DNA from: an uncultured Pseudomonadales bacterium
Lineage (GTDB): Bacteria > Pseudomonadota > Gammaproteobacteria > Pseudomonadales > UBA7434
Assembly (NCBI GenBank): GCA_905480475.1
Contig: CAJQQO010000215.1
Span: 1 to 37,381, forward strand
DNA length: 37,381 bases
Direction of reading: 5' to 3'
The notes beneath the pieces are model-generated. The model saw only the letters and a list, made by a program, of their open reading frames with translations. It searched no databases and was not told the DNA's origin. Position numbers and translations under genes: made by a program. This document shows, piece after piece, positions 28,637-37,381 of this stretch (position 1 is its first letter; every line of letters starts with the position of its first letter).

Positions 28637-29509
28637 CTAGCTCATCTTGGCAATAATATCGTCCGAGAAGCGTTTAATCGCATCACTCTTTTGCGTTAAC
28701 TCATCGACCTTATCATTGGGATAAAAAGGCCAAGGCATAGTAAGAATATGCGTTACGCCTTCGTCTTCAAGCCGTTTGTAATGATCAATCATAAACGCAT
28801 CGCTGGGCGAAGCCATAACATCAAAGGGTAAATGGTCTCGGCCATAATCTTTGCGATAGCCTTTGATTAACTTAATACAGTCAACAATCTCTTCACTGGT
28901 TTGCAAGTCACTTATCCAACCATCACCTAAACGCGCCGCGCGCCGGAACGCCATTTTTGAAATACCGCCCACCCAGATCGGAATATACTCACTTGGCGCA
29001 GGCGACATTTCCAAGGTATCAAAATCATAGTACTCACCGTGATGCTCAACCCATTCACCCGTCCATAGCTTGCGCATCACTTCAACCATCTCATCGGCAC
29101 GCTTACCACGCTTCTCAAATTGCTGGCCTACTAATGCAAACTCATCCGATGACCAGCCCATACCAATCGTTAGCGTCACTCGATTATTCGACACTACCGC
29201 CGCCGTACTAATTGCCTTGGCCGCCATAAACGGGTTGCGCATTGGCAGCACAAATACATTGTTGGTAAATCGAATACGTTTGGTAATGCCGGATAGCGCA
29301 CCAATCAATACCCATGGATCCGGCCACTCGGTAAACGCTTCCCAGCGCCGCGAACCATCTTCGGTGTAGGGATAAGGGGTAGAAATGGTTTGCGGATGCA
29401 CCACGTGATCAGAGAAGGTTAAGGCTTCCCAGCCGCTATCATCGGCAACTGGCGCCAAGGCCATCAGGTGCTCAATCTTGCTAAACGAGGTGGATAAAAC
29501 AAATTTCAT
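28637..29509 (-). CDS. LLM-class (luciferase-like) TIGR03619-type oxidoreductase
   Basis: ALTFSDHVVHP, RIRFTNNVFVLPMRNPFMAAKAISTAAVVSNNRVTLTIGMGWSSDEF, PIWVGGISKMAFRRAARLGDGW. Confidence 0.87.
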   Translation of the reverse strand: MKFVLSTSFSKIEHLMALAPVADDSGWEALTFSDHVVHPQTISTPYPYTEDGSRRWEAFTEWPDPWVLIGALSGITKRIRFTNNVFVLPMRNPFMAAKAISTAAVVSNNRVTLTIGMGWSSDEFALVGQQFEKRGKRADEMVEVMRKLWTGEWVEHHGEYYDFDTLEMSPAPSEYIPIWVGGISKMAFRRAARLGDGWISDLQTSEEIVDCIKLIKGYRKDYGRDHLPFDVMASPSDAFMIDHYKRLEDEGVTHILTMPWPFYPNDKVDELTQKSDAIKRFSDDIIAKMS

Positions 29510-29742
29510 AACAATTCCTGACGGCGAGTAATCTTTATCTTTAAGTTTTTTATTCTGCGCTTTTGCAATGACCGCAGATCAATAGCTGCAACTCGGTGGC
29601 AGTTTCTAAATCAAGTCGCTTTTTACGCGACGTTTCTAAGGACAAAATACAAAAGATAGAATGACATTCATTGCCCACAATTAGATTGCAAAAAAACTTC
29701 GCATTTAACAGCCATCATGTACTAATTACGTCAGCCAATAAA

Positions 29743-29775
29743 AAACCGCTAGCGATATAAAATCACTAGCGGTTT
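29743..29775 (-). terminator. Intrinsic terminator after the OmpA-family gene
   Basis: AAACCGCTAG ... CTAGCGGTTT; minus-strand RNA ends in U6. Confidence 0.8.
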
Positions 29776-29848
29776 AGTTTCTTCTTGCCCGCATTACCAG
29801 CGGATTTAAACTCGCTCAGTTAACGGCAACAATTAACGATATGGCTAA

Positions 29849-30520
29849 CTATTGCTGGGTAGGTGTTACAAAAACCTCAACACGACGGTTTAATGCGCGA
29901 CCGGCTTCCGTTGCATTCGACTCACGAGGCTCATATTCGCCGCGGCCTGATGCACGTAAACGCGAACTCGGTACGCCATTGCTAATCAAATAAGAAACGA
30001 CCGCACTTGCGCGCCGCTCAGATAATTGCTGGTTGTAATCTTCTGCACCGGTTGAGTCAGTATGACCAACAACTTCGCCAGTTGATTGATATTTTTGCAT
30101 CACATCTGCCACTTTATTCAAGCTGGTACCAAATGATGATTTAACGTCAGCCTTATTGAGATCAAAGGTCACTTCATTATCAAAGGTGAGTTTTAATAAG
30201 TCTTCACGGACGCGTTCAATTTCAATTTCCGAACGACGCTGCTCAGCAGCTAAGGCATCGCGGAACTCTTGTTCCTGTCTATCCATATGGTTACCAATAC
30301 CAGCACCCGCAGCGGCACCGGCAAGAGCGCCAAGAATAGTGCCTTTATCCCGATTGCCATCATCATCTAGTTGGCCACCAACAACCGCACCAGCTACCGC
30401 ACCAACAATTGCACCTATGGCTGTATTGTTTCTATCGGTGGTGCCTTGGTTATTGCCCGCAGGTTGGGTCGCACAGCCAAGTAATACAAAGCTCAGTGCA
30501 ATGGGGAAAAGTAATTTCAT
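29849..30520 (-). CDS. Glycine-zipper + OmpA-domain lipoprotein (YiaD-like)
   Basis: Lipobox VLLGCATQ, glycine zipper GAIVGAVAGAVVGG, OmpA-like VVGHTDSTGAEDYNQQLSERRASAVVSYLISNGV. Confidence 0.88.
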   Translation of the reverse strand: MKLLFPIALSFVLLGCATQPAGNNQGTTDRNNTAIGAIVGAVAGAVVGGQLDDDGNRDKGTILGALAGAAAGAGIGNHMDRQEQEFRDALAAEQRRSEIEIERVREDLLKLTFDNEVTFDLNKADVKSSFGTSLNKVADVMQKYQSTGEVVGHTDSTGAEDYNQQLSERRASAVVSYLISNGVPSSRLRASGRGEYEPRESNATEAGRALNRRVEVFVTPTQQ

Positions 30521-30696
30521 GTTAACTCCTAATAATTTTTGATTGTTGTGTAACTAATAATTTTTCTTAATAGCTCATTTTTGCAAATAGCCAATGACGA
30601 CTATCAAATATCCTGTACTTGCCGCTGGTTGTTTAACACTCCAGCGATTTGCCCTGCTTACCAGTCAGTCCATTTGACCCTTAATATGGAGCACCG

Positions 30697-30724
30697 TGCA
30701 ACAAATGTATCGTAAATTGTTGCA
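30697..30724. promoter_or_regulatory. Candidate operator: 8+8 bp perfect inverted repeat
   Basis: TGCAACAA-ATGTATCGTAAA-TTGTTGCA in a divergent intergenic region. Confidence 0.5.
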
Positions 30725-30837
30725 ATAACTTTGTAAGCCATTTCACAAAACTGTCATTTGGCAGTCGATCGCGCCTGGTGAATGTTTGGCCTATATAGGG
30801 CCAATAAAAAAAGTTTTGGCGATTTCTTGCAAAAGTA

Positions 30838-30868
30838 CTGTATGGGTATACACTGTTTAAGTATACAG
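30838..30868. promoter_or_regulatory. Two overlapping LexA/SOS-box-like sites
   Basis: CTGTATGGGTATACAC (30838-30853; one mismatch to the CTGT-N8-ACAG ends) and CTGTTTAAGTATACAG (30853-30868; exact CTGT-N8-ACAG). Confidence 0.55.
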
Positions 30869-30984
30869 TTTAACTTTGATTGGCGAACAATCTCTCAGCT
30901 GATTGATCAGTAAATAAATTGGCACACAGAGATAGAAAGCGACAAAAAAGACATTCCAAATTTTATTAATACGGGTAAATAATC

Positions 30985-31548
30985 ATGTTCTTACAGTTAC
31001 TTAGCTTTGCAGTCACCCAATATCGAACAGTCGTATCTGAAGCAAACTCAAAGCGGGCAAATAATTGTAATCATAAAACCGGGTCTGCCATGCTGAATAA
31101 TCGACTAGCGGCACTTAAGCAAGAAAAACAATCGCTTGCGGCCCATGGCTTATCAGAAGGCAACTGCAAAGCGGTAAGCTATTCAGTTTTTAGACAGTTT
31201 ATGAGCGATATCAGTACACCGTTAGTCAGCAGCCAAAAAGGTACAACCTTTATTTTTAATCAGCAAAAGAATGTTTGCGCACTGGTTAAGCCACCTTACT
31301 TTGATGCCCAAGGCCAATGTCAGCCCGTTCGTTACTTTTTGGTTGAAAACGTTCAGCTAACTGCATTCTCAAAACAAGGTCAATTTGAACTTTATGCCAA
31401 GCTACTAAGCACACAATTCCAAAGCAGGCTCAAGCAAATTAAGGTTCAATTACAACTCAGCGCTAAAAGCAGCTTAAAGCGCCAATCAGAATTTGCGACC
31501 AAACGAAAACCCGCTCCTGTTTGGACCACCATGCGTTTAACCGCTTAA
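30985..31548 (+). CDS. Uncharacterised protein, putatively SOS-regulated
   Basis: 187-aa ORF downstream of the LexA-like boxes; no family recognised. Alternative ATG at 31090. Confidence 0.6.
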   Translation: MFLQLLSFAVTQYRTVVSEANSKRANNCNHKTGSAMLNNRLAALKQEKQSLAAHGLSEGNCKAVSYSVFRQFMSDISTPLVSSQKGTTFIFNQQKNVCALVKPPYFDAQGQCQPVRYFLVENVQLTAFSKQGQFELYAKLLSTQFQSRLKQIKVQLQLSAKSSLKRQSEFATKRKPAPVWTTMRLTA

Positions 31549-31979
31549 GCCTTAAATAAAATAGTCACTGCGGAAAATTAATCAGCATAAAGCGCAGTAA
31601 ATAAAACGCTAAACACCTTATTTTATAGCTTAAGCAAAGGGCTTTTTGAAGATAGTCCTAAACCAGCCCCCCCCTCTAGCGCAAGGATGCGCCCCCTTTT
31701 TTGATACTGCATTGAAGACCGTTCGTGATACAGGTCTCAATAATGTAACTTCCTTACAGTTTCTATCTGTCATATCTGCGAAACATTTCGACCTACACTA
31801 GACTCCAATAATACGTCGTTAAATTGATTTATTAAATTTGCCGCATCGATGTATAAGTAAAATGTATTTGTAAAACGCTGTAATTTTTTATCAGTTGTAA
31901 TTATACGAGTAGTTTTTACTGACGGTGTGGTTGTAATATTGAATCTACAACATTTACTTTAGAGGTTATTCATTCTGCT

Positions 31980-32228
31980 ATGAGCATTGAGTCGTTGCCC
32001 ACATCAGGTCATGAGGAATTCTCACCATCAGGAGCTCGTCCGCTGAATCCGTTGAAGAATTGCTTTTCGATTAAAAATGGCGTTTGGTTTGTTACCAATG
32101 CCGATAACGAACAAGCCGGTCCGTACAGTAACAAATCCGATGCGCAAATGGCATTGGTCTATTATGTTGCTCAAACCTGTTGGCCCAGCGCAAAACAACT
32201 GCGCGAATTTGCTCGCGGCGGCCACTAG
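31980..32228 (+). CDS. Small DUF6316-like protein
   Basis: FSIKNGVWFVTNADNEQAGPYSNKSDAQMAL pattern; AGAGG upstream. Confidence 0.6.
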   Translation: MSIESLPTSGHEEFSPSGARPLNPLKNCFSIKNGVWFVTNADNEQAGPYSNKSDAQMALVYYVAQTCWPSAKQLREFARGGH

Positions 32229-32476
32229 CTGAAAATTATTTAAGCTTGCTTTTAGCCCTATTTAAAAAGCGCTTAAGTACACTGCAATAACATTAAACTG
32301 CACAGTAGTTGGACAAATCAGCTACCGTGTCAGTCTTCGCTGTCCTCGCACCATTCTTCAGTTATCAAGTTACAGTCTGCACCCAAGCAACTGCCCCACG
32401 AACTTTGACCCATTAGCTTCTGATCAGCGTATAATCTTGCTTTACGCTACGGCAATGGACTCAAAATAACAAAACT

Positions 32477-33139
32477 ATGATTGACTGGAATAAAATCGAA
32501 ACAGTTTTATTTGATATGGACGGTACCTTGCTGGACCTCCATTACGATAATTACTTCTGGCTGCAACATTTGCCGCAGCGATACGCGACATTAAAAGGTT
32601 GGACTGAAACGCAGTCCCGCGATTTTTTGCTGGATAAGATTCGCGCGCAACATGGTACGCTAAATTTTTATTGTATCGATTACTGGAGTGACGAATTAGG
32701 TGTCGATATTGTTGAGATGAAACATCAGATAAAAAACCGCATCCAGTTTTTACCGCATGCCGAAACGCTGCTGGCTGAAATAAAGGCACTACCCATCCAA
32801 TCGCTGATCGTGACCAATGCCCATCGAAAAACCTTAGCGGTAAAAGATTCCAAAATCAATATTTCCAGTTACGTCGATAATGTCTGCGCCTCACATGATT
32901 TTGGCTTGCCAAAAGAAGACCCGGAATTCTGGCAACACTTTGCCGATAAGTTTAGCTTTGACCCCAATACCACCGTATTTGTTGATGACAACGAGGCCGT
33001 GCTTGATTCTGCAGCTAAATTTGGCATACGCCATTTGGTGATGCCACTTAACCCGGATAGCCAGCGACCCGCGCAATTGATGCGACAGCCAGAATGTTAC
33101 ACTGGCATAGAATCACTACAGCAAATAATCCCAGATTAA
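32477..33139 (+). CDS. yrfG: GMP/IMP nucleotidase (HAD family)
   Basis: VLFDMDGTLLDLHYDNYFWLQHLPQRYA, LIVTNAHRKTLAVK, FVDDNEAVLDSAAKFGI; upstream of hslR-hslO as in E. coli. Confidence 0.9.
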   Translation: MIDWNKIETVLFDMDGTLLDLHYDNYFWLQHLPQRYATLKGWTETQSRDFLLDKIRAQHGTLNFYCIDYWSDELGVDIVEMKHQIKNRIQFLPHAETLLAEIKALPIQSLIVTNAHRKTLAVKDSKINISSYVDNVCASHDFGLPKEDPEFWQHFADKFSFDPNTTVFVDDNEAVLDSAAKFGIRHLVMPLNPDSQRPAQLMRQPECYTGIESLQQIIPD

Positions 33140-33183
33140 TAAGCCGTGAAATTAGTCAATAATATTGATATGAGTTTTCTAGC

Positions 33184-33582
33184 ATGAACGCGCCTTCGAC
33201 GGTGCGGATAGATAAATGGCTATGGGCGGCGCGATTTTTTAAAACACGCAGCTTGGCCAAACAAGCGATTGATGGTGGCAAGGTCCACTACAATGGCCAG
33301 CGGGTCAAAACCAGCAAAGCAGCCGAGCTTGGTGCCGAGTTAACCATTCGCTGCGGATGGGATCTAAAAACCGTTGTTGTCACTGCCTTATCCGACCAAA
33401 GGCGCAATGCTACCGAGGCGAGCAAGCTATACCAAGAGACGGCCGAAAGTCTGGCGCTTAGAGAGCAGCGCACCATGGAAAGAAAGGTCGCCAATTTGGC
33501 TATGCCAAACCACGAAGCTAAGCCCAATAAAAAGCAACGCCGCCAAATCCATCGATTCAAACAAAATACAGAATCCGATTAA
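33184..33582 (+). CDS. hslR: Ribosome-associated heat-shock protein Hsp15 (S4 domain)
   Basis: VRIDKWLWAARFFKTRSLAKQAIDGGKVHYNGQRVKTSK. Confidence 0.92.
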   Translation: MNAPSTVRIDKWLWAARFFKTRSLAKQAIDGGKVHYNGQRVKTSKAAELGAELTIRCGWDLKTVVVTALSDQRRNATEASKLYQETAESLALREQRTMERKVANLAMPNHEAKPNKKQRRQIHRFKQNTESD

Positions 33583-34571
33583 TGCAGAATTTCGATTTAA
33601 TACAACGCTTTTATTTTGCCGATAAACCGTTTCGTGGCGCCGTCGTCAAATTGCAAAATAGCTTTATTGAGGCATTAAACGGACACGACTACCCCGCCAG
33701 CGTAAACGCATTACTGGGTGAAGGCCTAGCCGCTACAGCGCTAATGGGTATTCATTTAAAACACAATGCTCGAATTTCATTGCAAGCGCGCGGCAATGGC
33801 GCAGTGCAATTACTAATGACAGAAGCCAATATCCAAAAATCGCAAATGGCCGAAATCGAGTTACCCCAGCATGGCATCCGTGCAGTAGCCCGAATCGATA
33901 GTGAGGCGATGCAGCAGATTCCATTTAATTTACAATCCAGCGCAGCGGAAAATACTGCCACCACCCACGCTAACCACAACTATCTTGATCTGCTTGGCAA
34001 AGGTCATCTTGCGATAACCGTAGAGCCAGAAGAGGGTGAACGATATCAAGGCATTGTTGCCGCCGATGAAGGTAGCTTAAAGCTGTGTTTGGAAAGCTAC
34101 TTCAACCAATCGGAGCAACTCCCGACTATTTTATTACTCGCGACCAATGAGGTTTGCGCGGCGGGGATATTGCTGCAACGGATGCCGCATGAAGACAGTT
34201 ATGGGCTGACGCCGGAACAAAAATCAACTGGCGACCCGGTTTGGGATAATCTCTGGCAAGAACTCAGCACATTATTAGCGACGCTTAGCGATCAAGAGCT
34301 GATGGACTTGCCCGTTGATGAAGTACTTTATCGACTATTTCATGAACATCAGGTCAAGCTATCAGAACCCGATCCGATGGTTTTTGAATGCAGCTGTTCT
34401 TACCAACGTACGGCTGAGACACTCAAAAAAATCAATGCCTTAGAGATAGAAACCATTCTGGAGGAGGACGGAGAAATCATTATGGATTGCGAATTTTGTA
34501 GCTCACGATACCGCTTTTCACCGCAGGATATTGCCCAATTAGGCTTATCATTCGAGCAAACGCGGCACTAG
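33582..34571 (+). CDS. hslO: Redox-regulated chaperone Hsp33
   Basis: C-terminal zinc motif ECSCSYQR...DCEFCSSRYRF (CxC...CxxC); ATG overlaps the hslR stop codon by 1 nt. Confidence 0.95.
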   Translation: MQNFDLIQRFYFADKPFRGAVVKLQNSFIEALNGHDYPASVNALLGEGLAATALMGIHLKHNARISLQARGNGAVQLLMTEANIQKSQMAEIELPQHGIRAVARIDSEAMQQIPFNLQSSAAENTATTHANHNYLDLLGKGHLAITVEPEEGERYQGIVAADEGSLKLCLESYFNQSEQLPTILLLATNEVCAAGILLQRMPHEDSYGLTPEQKSTGDPVWDNLWQELSTLLATLSDQELMDLPVDEVLYRLFHEHQVKLSEPDPMVFECSCSYQRTAETLKKINALEIETILEEDGEIIMDCEFCSSRYRFSPQDIAQLGLSFEQTRH

Positions 34572-34993
34572 ACGCTACAAAAGCCTCGCTAATTGCCGAT
34601 ATTTAATAAGCCTATGACTTCAGACTGCGGCATATCTCACTGCGTTTTCCTGCTTTTTAAAACATACCCCATCAGTAGCGTCAACTACCATCAATAGGTA
34701 AAACACAAGTCCCATTCACCCTAGTCTGCATACCCTTCATCGAACATTTCTGGCATAATCGTGCGCTCCTTGAGCATACAGCGGAATAGATAAACAGGGA
34801 TATTGCCTGTCGAAAAGCTAATTAGGGCCAAACCCCAAGCAATGAATAGCTATAAATCCTCAGCTCAAATCGCCAGAGACAGTACAAGTTTCTGGATATA
34901 CGCTAAAACTAAACCATTGCGACTGATACGATACGATTTATTACGTCACCACTGACACGCTACTTACACGTTACGACAGGAAGCACCGCGCCC

Positions 34994-36556
34994 ATGACCG
35001 CAGCAAGTGAACAACCCATCACCCACAATAATCTTGACGCCAATGCCTTAATTGAATTGGCGATCGAGCGCAACGAGGGCAAATTAGCCGAGAACGGCGC
35101 TTTGCTAGTTACTACCGGCGAAAGAACCGGCCGCTCGCCAGCAGATCGATTTATTGTGCAAGAGCCGTCAACGCAGGATGCCATTGAATGGGGCGGCGTT
35201 AACCGACCTTTTGATGCAGCAAAATTTGATGCGCTATGGGATCGAGTTGCCGACTATTTGTCAGAGCGGGATCAGTTTCAAGCCAAGCTCCACGTTGGCG
35301 CTGACTCAGAACATTATTTGCCCGTTAAAGTCAGCACCGAAACTGCATGGCAAAACCTGTTTGGTCGCAATATGTTTGTCCGTGTCGAAGCGGATCAGTA
35401 CAACCCTAAGAATAAAGAAGAGTGGAGCATCCTAAACGTTGCCAGCTTTTGCTGTGAACCAGAGCGTGACGGCACCAATAGTGATGGCACGGTAATTATC
35501 AATTTTGCCAAACGTAAAGTATTGTTGGCCGGTATGCGTTATGCCGGTGAAATGAAAAAAGCGATGTTCTCTGTACAAAACTTTTTATTGCCAGAAAAAG
35601 ATGTTTTACCGATGCATTGCTCGGCTAACGTCGGCGAAAACGGCGACACCGCTTTATTTTTTGGTTTATCCGGTACCGGTAAAACCACGCTTTCCGCAGA
35701 TCCAGTCCGTTATTTAATTGGTGATGACGAGCACGGCTGGGGTCGTGGCACAGTCTTTAATCTTGAAGGCGGTTGTTACGCTAAAACGATTAACCTTAGC
35801 CAAGAGAACGAACCGGTTATTTGGAATGCGATTCGCAAAGGCGCGATTCTTGAAAACGTAGTGCTTAAAGAAGCTGGCCATCCTGACTATGATGATACCA
35901 GTCTGACGGAAAATGGTCGCTGCTGTTACCCACTTGAGCATGTTGATAAACGCGTAGAAGAAAACCAAGCTGGCGAACCCAAAGTGGTTATCTTTTTAAC
36001 CTGTGATGTTTCAGGCGTTCTACCGCCAGTATCCATTCTGTCAAAAGAAGCCGCGGCTTATCATTTTTTAAGTGGTTACACCGCTCGAGTCGGCTCAACC
36101 GAATTAGGTGCCGAGGCTGGAATCCAGCCTGCGTTCTCAACCTGTTTTGGCGCGCCATTTATGCCTCGCCCAGCGGGTGACTACGCCGAGCTATTAATGA
36201 AACGCGTCGAAGAGTTTGGTAGTCAAGTGTATTTGGTTAACACAGGCTGGACCGGCGGATCTGGTGGCCCAGGCGGTGAAGGTAAACGCTTTAGCATTCC
36301 TACTACACGCGCGGTTATTTCAGCCATTCAAAACGGCGAGTTGTTAAACGCCGAATCGCAACATCTACCCATGCTTAATATAGATGTACCCCTAGCAGTA
36401 CCAGGTGTTGACACTCAATTACTTAATCCAAGAGACACATGGTCTGATCCCGCAGCCTATGATGAGCAAGCCAGTAAATTAGCCAAGCAATTTATCGCAA
36501 ACTTTACCAAGTACGATGTTGCCGAAAATATTATTGCTGCTGGCCCTAAGGGCTAA
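34994..36556 (+). CDS. pckA: Phosphoenolpyruvate carboxykinase (ATP)
   Basis: [76 protein letters not shown]. Confidence 0.97.
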   Translation: MTAASEQPITHNNLDANALIELAIERNEGKLAENGALLVTTGERTGRSPADRFIVQEPSTQDAIEWGGVNRPFDAAKFDALWDRVADYLSERDQFQAKLHVGADSEHYLPVKVSTETAWQNLFGRNMFVRVEADQYNPKNKEEWSILNVASFCCEPERDGTNSDGTVIINFAKRKVLLAGMRYAGEMKKAMFSVQNFLLPEKDVLPMHCSANVGENGDTALFFGLSGTGKTTLSADPVRYLIGDDEHGWGRGTVFNLEGGCYAKTINLSQENEPVIWNAIRKGAILENVVLKEAGHPDYDDTSLTENGRCCYPLEHVDKRVEENQAGEPKVVIFLTCDVSGVLPPVSILSKEAAAYHFLSGYTARVGSTELGAEAGIQPAFSTCFGAPFMPRPAGDYAELLMKRVEEFGSQVYLVNTGWTGGSGGPGGEGKRFSIPTTRAVISAIQNGELLNAESQHLPMLNIDVPLAVPGVDTQLLNPRDTWSDPAAYDEQASKLAKQFIANFTKYDVAENIIAAGPKG

Positions 36557-36603
36557 TTGTTGCTTTGGTTTAGTGTTGAACTAGCTAATCCTGGAGTATC
36601 AAG

Positions 36604-36631
36604 AAAAAAGAACCTTCGGGTTCTTTTTTTT
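36604..36631 (+). terminator. Intrinsic terminator after pckA, UUCG tetraloop
   Basis: AAAAAAGAACC-TTCG-GGTTCTTTTTT(TT). Confidence 0.92.
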
Positions 36632-36843
36632 CGCCTGTACTTTTTTTCCGGTAAATGTATTCGCTACAAACAAGCTTAATACTGTCTAAAACCCTTTTGC
36701 TGCTCAGATAATGTCCAAGCCAGCAGTCTCGACTTCGAAAACTATTGAGTATGGTTTATGGACTATGCTTAGATACAGGCTTCGCGCAGACGATTGAAGC
36801 TTGCAAAGCAATAACAACTCACTGTCGTACATTAAGGAACAGT

Positions 36844-37381
36844 ATGCTCCACAAATTGACTGAAGCAGCTACCGCAGGTATCGAAAAAACCCGCATGCGG
36901 GCATCGGATCTAAAGATGGGAATGTACGTATCCGGGCTAGATCGTCCTTGGATAGACTCGCCGTTTTTAGTCCACGGTTTTACCATTCGCAAAGCTAATC
37001 AACTCGCCGAACTCAAGCGCCTATGCCAATTTGTCTATATCGATATCACTCGCGGCAGCGCTAGCTCCGACAGCAATCACGGTGCTAAGCCAGAGCAAAC
37101 CACTTCTTATACCGAGAGCAAAACCTTTGCCGAGAATCTTCCCGAAGCGATCAGTATCCACAGCAAAGCGAAAACCATTGACGGTGATCTATTTAATGAT
37201 TTTAGAACCGGCGGTATGTTTCAAGCCGATAAGGTGAGGCGAGTCGTTAAAGACTGCGTGGGTAATATTATTGTCAACCCCGATTCCATGCTGTGGTTAA
37301 GCATGATTAAGAACAAGGATGAATATACCGCCGAGCATAGTCTTAACGTGGCTATTTTAAGTATTGCGCTAGGTCGTGCCG
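36844..37381 (+). CDS. HD-GYP protein with N-terminal DUF3391-like domain, 3' truncated by the window edge
   Basis: Hand translation MLHKLTEAATAGIEKTRMRASDLKMGMYVSGLDRPWIDSPFLVHGFTI...DEYTAEHSLNVAILSIALGRA. Frame open to the window end; AAGGA RBS upstream. Not in the ORF track because there is no stop codon. Confidence 0.87.
   Translation, partial: MLHKLTEAATAGIEKTRMRASDLKMGMYVSGLDRPWIDSPFLVHGFTIRKANQLAELKRLCQFVYIDITRGSASSDSNHGAKPEQTTSYTESKTFAENLPEAISIHSKAKTIDGDLFNDFRTGGMFQADKVRRVVKDCVGNIIVNPDSMLWLSMIKNKDEYTAEHSLNVAILSIALGRA

Noticed and set aside
31667-31674. C8 homopolymer followed by GCGCCCCCTTTTTT
   Set aside because: Intergenic, no reading frame to phase-vary, and only a weak GCGC/GCGC hairpin. 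Not a convincing phase-variable tract or terminator.
34752-34765. TGGCATAATCGTGC resembling a sigma-54 promoter upstream of pckA
   Set aside because: GG-to-GC spacing is off by one from the -24/-12 consensus; CATAAT as a sigma-70 -10 is equally likely.
1-37381. CRISPR arrays, tRNA/rRNA, prophage, transposon, toxin-antitoxin or defence island
   Set aside because: No regularly spaced repeats, recombinases, terminal repeats or recognisable defence genes were found by eye.

Overview
The window looks like chromosomal DNA from a gammaproteobacterium. About 30 protein genes are supported, most of them housekeeping: UbiB/ABC1 kinases, pntAA-pntAB-pntB, dbpA, an engB / cytochrome c5 / cytochrome c4 / dsbA / GGDEF block, and yrfG-hslR-hslO-pckA. 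Both edges cut through genes: a deazaflavin-nitroreductase-like ORF on the left and an HD-GYP gene on the right. I found no CRISPR array, rRNA, tRNA, transposase, integrase, phage or defence cassette. No large undescribed system is evident. The best leads are small: (1) two overlapping LexA/SOS-like boxes upstream of an uncharacterised 187-aa ORF; (2) a nested inverted-repeat leader abutting the RBS of a VPLPA-CTERM protein; (3) a 52-aa charged protein missed by the ORF track, downstream of the diguanylate cyclase; (4) a hairpin covering the SD/start region of that cyclase; (5) an isolated 8+8 bp dyad; (6) two short intergenic ORFs. All calls come from reading the sequence by eye; no searches were run.
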